Below, piece by piece: positions 35,356-44,444 of a DNA stretch of 62,379 nucleotides. This DNA comes from Azospirillum melinis (GTDB taxonomy: Bacteria > Pseudomonadota > Alphaproteobacteria > Azospirillales > Azospirillaceae). Every line of letters starts with the position of its first letter. Within the stretch, counting starts at the first letter, position 1. The position numbers and the translations under genes are program-made. The notes below the pieces were generated by a model. The model worked only from the letters and a program-made list of their open reading frames with translations. It did not search any database and was not told where the DNA came from. The stretch is taken from positions 1-62,379 of the forward strand of contig NZ_WHOS01000044.1 in NCBI RefSeq assembly GCF_013340935.1. Direction: 5' to 3'.

Positions 35356-36189
35356 TCAATGTCCGACTTTGGCCAGCACGTCGGCCTTGAGGAAACGTTC
35401 GATCACCAGCATGAAGCCCACCGAGGGAACCAGCAGGATCAGGGCGGTGATGGCGGCGATCTGGAAATTGCCGCCCATGCCGGCGTTGAACATGAGCAGC
35501 GGCAGGGTGGAGATGTCGGGCACCCCGACGAAATAGGTGCCGGTGAACTCGTCCAGCGATTCCAGGAAGACGAAGATGGAGCTTGCCATCACCCCCGGCG
35601 CCGCCAGCGGCAGGGTGATGCCGAAGAAGGTGCGCAAGGGGCCGGCGCCCATGTCGCGCGCCGCCTCCTCCAGCGAGCGGTCGACGGCGGCGAAGGCGGC
35701 GGCGGTGATCCAGACCGAGAAGACCAGCCCATGGACGGTGTGGACGAGAACCACGCCTGCCACCGTGCCGTTCAGGCCCAGCGTGTAGAAGATGCGCGCC
35801 ACGTTGATATAGACGGCGACGCTGGGAAAGGCCTGCGGCAGCAGGAAGGCCAGCAGGATTGCGCCCCGCCAGGGCAGCCGCAGCCGGGCCAGCGCATAGC
35901 CGGCGGGAACCGACACGGCGAGGCAGGCCGCCACCGTCAGCAATGCGATGGTGACGCTGGTTCCCAGCGACGCCATGGCGTTGGAGCGCGGGGCGAACAC
36001 CCGCTCCCAGAAGGAGAAGCCGTATTGCAGGGGCAGGGTGTGGGGGAAGTACCATTTCTCCGCCACCGCCCACAGGCCGAGATTGGTCAGCGGCCCGAAG
36101 ATGACGAAGGCCAGCAGCCCGAGGGCCAGTCCGCGCGGAATCCAGGCGAATATTTGGGCGAGCGCCCGTGTCGGGATGAGGGCGGTCAT
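35356..36189 (-). CDS. ABC transporter permease
   Basis: A 277-aa inner-membrane subunit of the binding-protein-dependent transport family. The cytoplasmic EAA loop that docks the ATPase reads EEAARDMGAGPLRTFFGITLPL. About six hydrophobic segments are visible. Its start overlaps the stop of the first permease (ATGA). Similar pairs import polyamines, ferric iron, thiamine or phosphonates; the substrate is not decided here. Confidence 0.92.
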   Translation of the reverse strand: MTALIPTRALAQIFAWIPRGLALGLLAFVIFGPLTNLGLWAVAEKWYFPHTLPLQYGFSFWERVFAPRSNAMASLGTSVTIALLTVAACLAVSVPAGYALARLRLPWRGAILLAFLLPQAFPSVAVYINVARIFYTLGLNGTVAGVVLVHTVHGLVFSVWITAAAFAAVDRSLEEAARDMGAGPLRTFFGITLPLAAPGVMASSIFVFLESLDEFTGTYFVGVPDISTLPLLMFNAGMGGNFQIAAITALILLVPSVGFMLVIERFLKADVLAKVGH

Positions 36190-37115
36190 CGTGCACCGCC
36201 CTGGCGCACGCCGTGACGCAGGTAGAACCAGCCGACCAGACCGGCCATGGCGTAGGACACGAAGCCCAGCGCATTGGCGACGCCGTAGTCGCCGTGGGCG
36301 TTGATGCGGTAGGCCATGTCCACCGTGATCATCGTCGGGCTGTTGGGATTGATCATCATCGGCACCGACATCACCGACAGCATGGTCACGAAGCTGAGGA
36401 TCAGTCCGACGACCAGCGTCGGCCGGACCTGGGGAACGACGATTTCGGCCAGGATGCGCAGCCGCCCGGCGCCGAGATCGCGCGCCGCCTCGATGGTCGA
36501 GCGGTCGAGCGAGGCCATGGCGCCCGCCACCATCAGTGCGACGAAGGGCGTCTGCTTCCAGACGAAGGTCACCACCACGCCGCGCCAGTCGAGCAGGCTC
36601 GCCGCCTGCAACGGCTCGATGACGCCGCCGCCGATCAGCAGGTTGTTCATCAACCCGTTCTTGGCGAGGAAGGAGCGCATCATCTGGGCGGCGACGATGA
36701 AGGGGATGAACAGCGGCCAGCGGTAGAGCCAGCGCAGCAGGGTGACCGCAACCCGGTTCTCGCCGAGGGTCAGATAGCCGCCGATGGCCACCGACAGCAC
36801 GGCCACCAGCGCCGAGGACAGCAGCACGATGGCCAGCGTGAAGGCCATGTCGAGGCTGTACAGCTCGAACGCCTTCACGACGTTCGCCAGCGTCCAGCCG
36901 CCGTCGCGGCCCTGGAAGGCGCTGACCGCCGACAGGCCGAGCGGGTACAGAAAGAACAGCGCCACCATCGCCAGCGCCGGCAGGACCAGAAGCACGCCCC
37001 ACAGCCAGTCGGGACCAGTCCTGGCGGCGGGCAGGGCGGGGGCGCCGTCTCCCCCGCGCGAGCGGGGGAGGGCAGCGGGACGGCCGGCGGCCTCAGTTGG
37101 CAACGGTGCGCTCAT
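36186..37115 (-). CDS. ABC transporter permease
   Basis: A 309-aa permease, partner of the downstream one. Hydrophobic segments start with LWGVLLVLPALAMVALFFLYPLG; the ATPase-docking EAA loop reads EAARDLGAGRLRILAEIVVPQV. The annotated ATG lies 23 bp inside the binding-protein gene, so coupling is by overlap; a slightly later start is possible, but the N-terminal ~35 residues are low-complexity in either case. Confidence 0.92.
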   Translation of the reverse strand: MSAPLPTEAAGRPAALPRSRGGDGAPALPAARTGPDWLWGVLLVLPALAMVALFFLYPLGLSAVSAFQGRDGGWTLANVVKAFELYSLDMAFTLAIVLLSSALVAVLSVAIGGYLTLGENRVAVTLLRWLYRWPLFIPFIVAAQMMRSFLAKNGLMNNLLIGGGVIEPLQAASLLDWRGVVVTFVWKQTPFVALMVAGAMASLDRSTIEAARDLGAGRLRILAEIVVPQVRPTLVVGLILSFVTMLSVMSVPMMINPNSPTMITVDMAYRINAHGDYGVANALGFVSYAMAGLVGWFYLRHGVRQGGAR

Positions 37116-38256
37116 AGGCTTCCATGATGTCGGTGAAATAGCCCGACAGCGGGAAGGGCTTGCCCTTGCTCGCCAGCTCGTCCGGCTTCACGTCGGTGAA
37201 CAGCTTGGCCCAGGTCTGCGCGTCCAGCTTCGGCTGCACGTAGGTGGCGTCGATGCCCGGATACCAGTTGAAGCGCTTGACGATGCCGTCGGCCTGCACC
37301 TCGGGGCTGGTCGCCAGTTCGATGAATTTGCGGGCGGCCTCCTGGTTGGCGGCCTTGGCCGGGACGGCGTAGTACATCGGCTGGCCGGGCATGCCCGGAC
37401 CGATCAGCTGGAGCTTCATCGCCGGGTTGAGGCGGCCGTCGGCCTGCCAGCTGTAGAACATGTCGACCCACACCGGCCCCATGGCGATCTCGCCGCGGTT
37501 CAGCATGTCGAGCGTGCCGGCATTGCCGGGGGTCAGCGTGACGCTTTTGTTGAACTCCTTCAACCCGGACAGCGCCTTCTCGATCGCCGGCTTCATCGCG
37601 GCGTCGTAGGGGCCTTTCTCCAGCCTTGTGGCATCGCCGATGTTGGCGGCGGCCCAGCCGGTGACGAAGCCGACGCCCGACATGCCCCCCTTGATGCCGT
37701 TGTAGCCGAAGGATTTCGGGTTGGCCTTCACCCACTCCGCCAGCTCGGCGTAGGTCTTCGGCGGCGCCTTCACCAGCTCGGGGTTGTAGGCCAGCGCGAT
37801 CTGGCTGTGGAACATCGGCAGGACATAGCCGGTGACGTCGGTGCCGAGCGCGTTGCGGGCGCTGTCGCGGCTGGCGAGCGTGCCGGTCTTCACGTCGCCG
37901 ACATAGGCCGAGAGCATCTTCTCCTGCACCATCTGGCCGGCCATCTTCTGGTGGATGACGGCGACGTCGACATCCCACTTGGCGGCACCGGCGGCGGCCT
38001 CGGCGCTCAGCTTCTCGTAGATCTTCTGCGATCCGCCGTCGCCCGGCCCGGTGCCGGCGGCGCGCACCTTGACGCCCGGATTCTGCGCCTCGAACTTCGG
38101 CGCCAGATACTCGTTGACGTAATCGACCATGTTCTGGTCACCGGCGGTGAGCACGGTCAGCACCGTCTCGGCCTTCAGCGGTGCGGCGGAAAGACCGGCG
38201 GCGAGCGCCAGACCGGCGGCACCGGCGAGCAGCGTCCTCAGCTTCACGAGCGTCAT
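37093..38256 (-). CDS. ABC transporter extracellular solute-binding protein
   Basis: A 387-aa family-1 type binding protein with a signal peptide (LLAGAAGLALAAGLSAAPLKA). The mature part begins ETVLTVLTAGDQNMVDYVNEYL and later contains GYVLPMFHSQIALAYNPELV, typical of receptors for spermidine, iron or aminoethylphosphonate importers. The ATG at 38256 is preceded by AAGGGGGA. It follows the ATPase gene by 50 bp in one operon under a LacI-type operator, which argues for an organic carbon or phosphorus substrate rather than iron. Confidence 0.9.
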   Translation of the reverse strand: MTLVKLRTLLAGAAGLALAAGLSAAPLKAETVLTVLTAGDQNMVDYVNEYLAPKFEAQNPGVKVRAAGTGPGDGGSQKIYEKLSAEAAAGAAKWDVDVAVIHQKMAGQMVQEKMLSAYVGDVKTGTLASRDSARNALGTDVTGYVLPMFHSQIALAYNPELVKAPPKTYAELAEWVKANPKSFGYNGIKGGMSGVGFVTGWAAANIGDATRLEKGPYDAAMKPAIEKALSGLKEFNKSVTLTPGNAGTLDMLNRGEIAMGPVWVDMFYSWQADGRLNPAMKLQLIGPGMPGQPMYYAVPAKAANQEAARKFIELATSPEVQADGIVKRFNWYPGIDATYVQPKLDAQTWAKLFTDVKPDELASKGKPFPLSGYFTDIMEAYERTVAN

Positions 38257-38306
38257 GGAAAAATCCCCCTTCTTTCCCGATGGTGGACCGGATGGTTGTG
38301 ATCGCC

Positions 38307-39407
<1,101 letters not shown>

Positions 39408-39447
39408 CGCCGCAGACTTCCCGCATTTCCCGAAGTGGCCAGCGCCG

Positions 39448-39463
39448 TTGCATGCGTATGCAA
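39448..39463 (-). promoter_or_regulatory. LacI-family operator
   Basis: TTGCATGCGTATGCAA is a 16-bp near-perfect palindrome with a central CG step, the form bound by LacI/GalR regulators. It lies between the lacI-type gene and the ABC ATPase gene, 41 bp before the latter's start, so the regulator at 39584-40591 probably represses the importer here. Confidence 0.75.
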
Positions 39464-39525
39464 AGCCGCTGACGCAGGGTTTAGGCGGGAAGCGTGAAGC
39501 CAGAATGATGGAATTGTGATGCTTT

Positions 39526-39590
39526 GGTGAATGCGGCTCTGCCGCTTGGGGTGAATGCGGCTCTGCCGCGCGTCAAAGGGGCGTCAAAGG
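39526..39590. repeat. Short tandem repeats at the 3' end of the regulator gene
   Basis: A 20-mer (GGTGAATGCGGCTCTGCCGC) occurs at 39526-39545 and 39550-39569, period 24. Directly after it a 10-mer (GCGTCAAAGG) occurs at 39570-39579 and 39581-39590, the second overlapping the stop region of the LacI-type gene. They look like local slippage duplications and may alter transcript end or length. Confidence 0.8.
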
Positions 39591-40591
39591 CGTGCCGATC
39601 CCCGCCTGACCAGCACCGGTGCCGGCCGGTTCAGGACCGGCGGGGCATCGGGGTCCGCCAGCCGGCGTTCCAGCATGTCGAGCAGGGTCGCCACGATGTC
39701 CTCGACCGGATTGCGGATGGTGGTCAGGGAGAAGCTCGGCCAGCCGGCCATCGGCACATCGTCGAAGCCGACGATGGACAGCTCGTCCGGCACCCGTAGG
39801 CCGAGGGCGGTGCGGGCGGCGTCGAGCGCGCCGAAGGCCATGGCGTCGTTGCCGCAGAACAGGGCGTCCGGACGGTCGGGACCGGCCAGCAGCCGCAACG
39901 CCTCGCGATGGCCGCTGTCGTAGCTGTAGTCGCCCTCTCCCACGGCGGCCAGCGGCATGCCAAGCTCCGCCAAGGCCGCGCGGAAGGCGCTGCCGCGTTC
40001 CTGTTCGGAAAAGGCGGTGGGGCGTCCGCCGAGATAGGCGATGCGGCGGTGGCCGGCCGCGACCAGAGCCTGCGCCACCAGACGGGCGCCGAGCGGATTG
40101 TCGCAGCAGATGCTGTCCACCCCGTCCGCCTCCACCGCCCGGCCGTAGAGAAGCAAGGGGACGCCGAGCGCCATCAGGCCGCGGATCGCCGCCGGAGACA
40201 CGCTGCCGGCCGTCACCACCACCGCATCCACCTGATAGTCGAGCGCGGCCATCGCCGTGCCGTCCAGCGCATCCGCCGGATCGCCGCGCACCAGCAGCGG
40301 CTGTTTGCCGCGCGAGGCCAGGCCGCGGGTGAGCGTTTCGAACAGATAGGGCTGGAACGGCCCGTCCAGATCGCCCATGACGACGCCGATCAGGTTGGTG
40401 CGCCGGGTCGTCAGGCTGCGCGCGATGGCGTTCGGACGGTAGGACAGCCGCCGTGCCGCCTCCAGCACGCGGCTGCGCGTTTCCGCCGAAACGCTGGCCC
40501 CTTCGGTAAAGCACCGTGACACGGCGGACTGCGATACCCCCGCCAGCCGCGCCACATCCACTGCGGTCGCCCGCCTCCGCTCCCCCGTCAC
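39584..40591 (-). CDS. LacI-family transcriptional regulator
   Basis: A 335-aa repressor with an N-terminal helix-turn-helix (TAVDVARLAGVSQSAVSRCF, residues ~9-28) and hinge (LSYRPNAIARSLTTRRTNLIG), followed by a periplasmic-binding-like effector domain ending in LSIVGFDDVPMAGW. The GTG start at 40591 is supported by GGAGGA upstream. It is oriented with the ABC importer and MBL genes and should control them through the operator at 39448. The effector is probably the imported substrate or a derivative. Confidence 0.93.
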   Translation of the reverse strand: MTGERRRATAVDVARLAGVSQSAVSRCFTEGASVSAETRSRVLEAARRLSYRPNAIARSLTTRRTNLIGVVMGDLDGPFQPYLFETLTRGLASRGKQPLLVRGDPADALDGTAMAALDYQVDAVVVTAGSVSPAAIRGLMALGVPLLLYGRAVEADGVDSICCDNPLGARLVAQALVAAGHRRIAYLGGRPTAFSEQERGSAFRAALAELGMPLAAVGEGDYSYDSGHREALRLLAGPDRPDALFCGNDAMAFGALDAARTALGLRVPDELSIVGFDDVPMAGWPSFSLTTIRNPVEDIVATLLDMLERRLADPDAPPVLNRPAPVLVRRGSARL

Positions 40592-40697
40592 TGTTCCTCC
40601 GGCCGCTCGGTCGCGGGGCGAGTGTAAGGGCTTCGCGGCCGGGGTGCCAGACCGCCTTTGCCCAAGCCGCCGACACTGGGGACATGGACATGATCGG

Positions 40698-40714
40698 CGA
40701 CAGGTCTTTGACAG
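40698..40714 (+). promoter_or_regulatory. Direct-repeat response-regulator site upstream of regulatory genes
   Basis: CGACAG at 40698 and TGACAG at 40709, 11-bp period, match the sites before maeB, citC and the transporter gene. A TACCAT that could serve as -10 begins 11 bp after the repeat. OmpR/PhoB-type regulators bind such tandem half-sites one helical turn apart. Confidence 0.6.
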
Positions 40715-40811
40715 CTGCGGTCTTTACCATGGTGTCCGGCACGATGTCCGTGGGCCGGATGCACCGGCGAACGATCCGGCAGTCGGCCTTTTCCGAAGTC
40801 GAGGTGGTCTT

Positions 40812-41018
40812 ATGATTGGGGTCAATGCCATGGTGGATGGCGGTCTGGTATTCGATCGGGCCGTCGAGGTTCTCGGCACGGCCGAGCGCGCGACGGAGTG
40901 GATGGGCTGCAAGGAAAGCCTGCTCGGGGCCAAGCCCGGCGAACTGGTGGAGACCGGCGACGGGACGGCGCGGGTGCTGCATTGCCTGCGCAGGATCGAA
41001 CTGGGCCAGCCTGTCTGA
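40812..41018 (+). CDS. Orphan DUF2384 (MbcA/ParS/Xre C-terminal) protein
   Basis: A 68-aa protein, preceded by GAGGTGG. From residue ~10 on it matches the C-terminal toxin-binding domain of Xre/MbcA/ParS antitoxins: VFDRAVEVLGTAERATEWM, then LLGAKPGELVETGDGTARV and LRRIELGQPV. The N-terminal helix-turn-helix of full-length antitoxins is absent, and no RES-domain toxin gene is adjacent. It sits between the direct-repeat site and the response-regulator gene, so it probably belongs to their transcript. Remnant antitoxin or a small partner protein; undecided. Confidence 0.72.
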   Translation: MIGVNAMVDGGLVFDRAVEVLGTAERATEWMGCKESLLGAKPGELVETGDGTARVLHCLRRIELGQPV

Positions 41019-41123
41019 AGCGGCGCCGGGCACCGGTGGTCCGCGCCTTTTGACGGTGTCGCGAGGAGCGGTTCCCCCGTGGACGCAGCGGCACGGCCGG
41101 TTCTGTCGACGGAGGCTGGTAAC

Positions 41124-41798
41124 ATGCGCATATTGGTGGTCGAGGACACCGAGGATCTCGCCGACGCGATCATCCAGCGCCTGCGCAAGCATGGCTACGC
41201 CATCGATTGGGCCGCCGACGGCTATCAGGCGGAGGAGCTGCTGGCGGGCGAGACCTATCAGCTCGTCATCCTCGACCTGATGCTGCCCGGCCCGGACGGG
41301 CAGACGCTGCTGCGCCAGCTGCGCCGCAAGGGCGACCAGACGCCGGTCCTGGTGGTCACCGCCCGGTCGCGCGTCGACACCAAGGTCGATGCGCTCGACC
41401 TCGGCGCCGACGATTACGTCGTCAAGCCCTTCGATTTCCGCGAGCTGGAGGCGCGCTGCCGCGCCCTGCTGCGCCGCCATCACGGCATCGCCGCCTCTGA
41501 ACAGGTCTTCGGCAACATGGTTTTCGACACCGCCACCAAGAAGGTGACGGTCGAGGCCCAGACGGTGGATCTGAGCGCGCGGGAATTCCGCCTGCTGGAG
41601 CTGTTCCTGTCGAACCTGAACCGGGTGATGGCCAAGGACACGCTGATCGACCGGCTGTGCAGCCTGGACCAGCCGGTGGCGCCCAACGCCATCGAGCTGT
41701 ACGTCTCGCGTCTCCGCCGCAAGCTGGAGCGCGCGTCGGTCGTCATCCGCACCGTGCATGGTCAGGGCTATGTCGCGGAACGGCAAGATGCCCCCTGA
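41124..41798 (+). CDS. OmpR/PhoB-family response regulator (TctD-like)
   Basis: A 224-aa two-domain regulator. The receiver domain has the acidic pair E7/D8, phospho-acceptor Asp51 (VILDLMLPG), a conserved Thr in VVTARS and Lys in VVKPFDF. The C-terminal winged helix ends ELYVSRLRRKLERASVVIRTVHGQGYV. The ATG at 41124 has GGAGG 8 bp upstream. It overlaps the kinase gene. Position next to citrate genes suggests control of tricarboxylate use as for TctD, and the shared TGACAG repeats are plausible targets. Confidence 0.93.
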   Translation: MRILVVEDTEDLADAIIQRLRKHGYAIDWAADGYQAEELLAGETYQLVILDLMLPGPDGQTLLRQLRRKGDQTPVLVVTARSRVDTKVDALDLGADDYVVKPFDFRELEARCRALLRRHHGIAASEQVFGNMVFDTATKKVTVEAQTVDLSAREFRLLELFLSNLNRVMAKDTLIDRLCSLDQPVAPNAIELYVSRLRRKLERASVVIRTVHGQGYVAERQDAP

Positions 41799-44319
41799 CG
41801 GCCGGACCGCGGGGTCGCTGCAACGGCGGCTGATGGTGCGGCTGGTGCTTGTGCTGGCGCTGGTCGCCGGCTGCCTGTTCCTGCTGATCCGCAGCGATGC
41901 GCGGCGCGCCGCCGACGGCGCCTACGACCAGCTTCTCCTCGCCTCCGCGCTCGCCATCGCCGATGCCGTGCGGGTGGAGGAGGGGGCCGTGGTGGTCGAT
42001 CTTCCCTATTCCTCGCTCGGCATCCTCGCCATGGCGCAGCGCGACCGCGCCTTCTACAAGGTGCTGGACACCGACGGCAGCCCGGTCATCGGCTATCGCG
42101 ATCTGCCCGGCGCCGTGCGGCAGGACGATGTCGCCAGCTTCACCGACACCGTCTATCGCGGGGAGCCGGTGCGCGTCGTCGCCCTGGGCCATCTGATCGT
42201 CCAGGCGCGGCGGACCAACTGGGTGACCATCGTCGTCGCCCAGACGCGGGAGGAGCGCGACACGCTGGCCCGCGGGTTCTTCATGAACTCCTTCCTGCCG
42301 GTGATGCTGATGATGCTGGTCAGCATCGGGCTGGTGTGGTTCGGCGTGCGGCAGGCGCTGGCGCCGCTGGGGTTTCTGGAGCGGCTGATCCATGGCCGCC
42401 GGCCCAACGATTTCAGCGCCATCGACGTGCCGGCTCCGGCGGAGGTGCGCCAGCTTCTGGGCGCCATCAACAGTCTGATGGCGCGGCTGCACGGCAATCT
42501 GGAATCGACCAAGACCTTCCTGGCCGACATGGCGCACCAGATCCGGACGCCGCTGGCCGCACTCCGCTCGCAGTCGGAACTGGCGTCGGAGGAAACCGAT
42601 CCCGCCCGGCTCCAGCGCATCGTCGGCCGCATCCACCGCAACGCCGTCGAGGCGAGCGAACTGACGACCCAGTTGCTCAGCCATGCCATGGTCGTCCACC
42701 GCAGCGAGGCGCTGCACCCCGATTTCGTCGATCTGACGGTGCTGGCCCGGCAGGTGGTGCAGCGGGCCTCCGCCATCGCCGAGGACACCACGCTCCGCGT
42801 CGAGCAGGAGGGCGCGGACAACATCGCCGTCTGCGGCGACGGGGTGATCCTGCGCGAGGCGCTGGTCAATCTGGTGGACAACGCCATCAAATATGGCGGC
42901 GACGCCGGGGCGGTGGTGGTCCGGCTGTGCCCCGCCAACGGCGAGGGCGGCCCGGTGGTCGAGGTCGCCGACCGCGGCCCCGGTGTTCCCGACGACGAGA
43001 AACCCAAGGTGTTGAGCCGGTTCGGCCGCGGCAGTTCGGCGGCGGGGACGGTGGGCAGCGGGCTGGGGCTCGCCATCGTCGCCGCGGTCGCCGACGGGCA
43101 TGGCGCGTCCTTCTCGCTGATCGACCGCCCCGGCGGCGGGCTGATCGCCCGGATGGTGTTCCCGCTCGACCATCGCTGCCACGCCTGCCGGATAGGAGAA
43201 GGGGCGGAAGGCCGGGAAGGGCATGGCGGCACGGGGCAAACGGCGGGAAAGGCGGAGCGCCTCTGGCTGCCGTCGCTGATCCTGCTGCTGTCGATCCTGC
43301 TGCTCTGGCCGGGGGAGAGTTTCGCCAAGCGCACCCTCTATGCGGCGGAGGGAGCCAGCACCGCGACGCTCGTCATCGCCTCCACCACCGACCGGCCGGT
43401 GATGGAGGGGTTGATCCAGGATTTCCAGCACCGCCATCCCGGCATCGCCATCCAGTATGACGAGATGACGGCGGTCGAGCTTTACGACGGCATCGTCACT
43501 CCCGGCGAACGGCTGCCCGATCTGGTCATCAGCTCCTCGGCCGACCTGCAGGTGAAGCTGGTCAATGACGGCTACATGCAGCGTCATCTGTCGCCGGCAA
43601 CGGCGGTGCTGCCGCGCTGGGCGAACTGGCGGGACGAGGCGTTCAGCTTCGCCCAGGAACCGGCGGTCATCGTCTACAACCGCGACCGGGTGCCGGAGGC
43701 CGACGTGCCGCGCACCCGCGACGACCTGATCCGGCTGATCCGCGAGAAGGACGTTTACGATGGCCGCATCGTCACCTACGACATCGCCCAGAGCGGCATC
43801 GGCTTCCTGCTCGCCACCCAGGATTCGGTGCTGAACAGCCAGTTCTGGCAACTGGTGGACGCGATGGCCGACCGGCACATGGACCAGCGCTGCTGCACCG
43901 GCGAGATGCTGGACCAGATCGAGCGCGGCGAGCGGCTGATCGGCTACAATCTGCTGGGATCCTACGCGCGGGCACGGCAGCTGGCGGGGGCGCCCATCGG
44001 CATCGTGCTGCCCAGCGACTACACGCTGGTCACCTCCCGCGTCGCCTCCATCCCCAAGGGGGCGGCGCTCGCCGGGCTGGGCGGCCTGTTCATCGACTAT
44101 CTGCTGTCGCAGGAGGGGCAGACCCGGATCGCCAACAGGACGCCTTTCTACGCCATCTCACCCAGTGTGGACGGACCCTTCTCGGCGGCGCATCTGCTGG
44201 CGGAGCTGAACGGTCCGCTCCAGCACACCACGCTCAATCCCGGCCTCCTCGTCTTTCTCGACGACAGCAAGCGCGCCCGCTTCCTGCGACAATGGCGCAT
44301 GATGACCAACAGGTACTGA
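41788..44319 (+). CDS. Histidine kinase fused to a periplasmic solute-binding protein
   Basis: A single 843-aa frame. TM1 (RLVLVLALVAGCLFLLI), a periplasmic sensor (~35-160), TM2 (FLPVMLMMLVSIGLVWF), HAMP-like linker, phospho-acceptor His250 in LADMAHQIRTPLAAL, N-box NLVDNAIKYGG and GSGLGLAIV give a TctE-like kinase ending near residue 470. A linker leads to a third hydrophobic stretch (~492-514, LILLLSILLLWPGESFA), and residues ~515-843 form a binding protein of the ferric-iron/sugar-acid type (LVIASTTDRPVMEGL, PDLVISSSADLQVKL). Predicted topology puts the receptor in the periplasm, tethered to the kinase. Starts at 41758 and 41770 are alternatives. Confidence 0.85.
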   Translation: MPPDGRTAGSLQRRLMVRLVLVLALVAGCLFLLIRSDARRAADGAYDQLLLASALAIADAVRVEEGAVVVDLPYSSLGILAMAQRDRAFYKVLDTDGSPVIGYRDLPGAVRQDDVASFTDTVYRGEPVRVVALGHLIVQARRTNWVTIVVAQTREERDTLARGFFMNSFLPVMLMMLVSIGLVWFGVRQALAPLGFLERLIHGRRPNDFSAIDVPAPAEVRQLLGAINSLMARLHGNLESTKTFLADMAHQIRTPLAALRSQSELASEETDPARLQRIVGRIHRNAVEASELTTQLLSHAMVVHRSEALHPDFVDLTVLARQVVQRASAIAEDTTLRVEQEGADNIAVCGDGVILREALVNLVDNAIKYGGDAGAVVVRLCPANGEGGPVVEVADRGPGVPDDEKPKVLSRFGRGSSAAGTVGSGLGLAIVAAVADGHGASFSLIDRPGGGLIARMVFPLDHRCHACRIGEGAEGREGHGGTGQTAGKAERLWLPSLILLLSILLLWPGESFAKRTLYAAEGASTATLVIASTTDRPVMEGLIQDFQHRHPGIAIQYDEMTAVELYDGIVTPGERLPDLVISSSADLQVKLVNDGYMQRHLSPATAVLPRWANWRDEAFSFAQEPAVIVYNRDRVPEADVPRTRDDLIRLIREKDVYDGRIVTYDIAQSGIGFLLATQDSVLNSQFWQLVDAMADRHMDQRCCTGEMLDQIERGERLIGYNLLGSYARARQLAGAPIGIVLPSDYTLVTSRVASIPKGAALAGLGGLFIDYLLSQEGQTRIANRTPFYAISPSVDGPFSAAHLLAELNGPLQHTTLNPGLLVFLDDSKRARFLRQWRMMTNRY

Positions 44320-44333
44320 CAGGCTTCTGACAG
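44317..44333 (+). promoter_or_regulatory. Direct-repeat response-regulator site upstream of malic enzyme
   Basis: TGACAG at 44317 and 44328, 11-bp period (CTGACAGGCTTCTGACAG with flanks), beginning at the stop codon of the kinase fusion. TATAAC, a good -10 candidate, starts 11 bp after the repeat (44344), and the gene starts 111 bp downstream. Confidence 0.7.
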
Positions 44334-44444
44334 ATATCGCGCCTATAACCCCAAGACTTCGTCAAAAAGCGGACAGGCAAGCCGCAGAAATGCGGCCTTC
44401 GGCATCGACATGCGTCCGCGGGACAATCAATATTGGGGAATGCC

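Noticed and set aside
40644..40811. N-terminal extension of the DUF2384 protein
   Set aside because: The upstream in-frame residues are His/Arg/Asp-rich shadow sequence through the regulator site and have no helix-turn-helix; the ATG at 40812 has its own ribosome-binding site.
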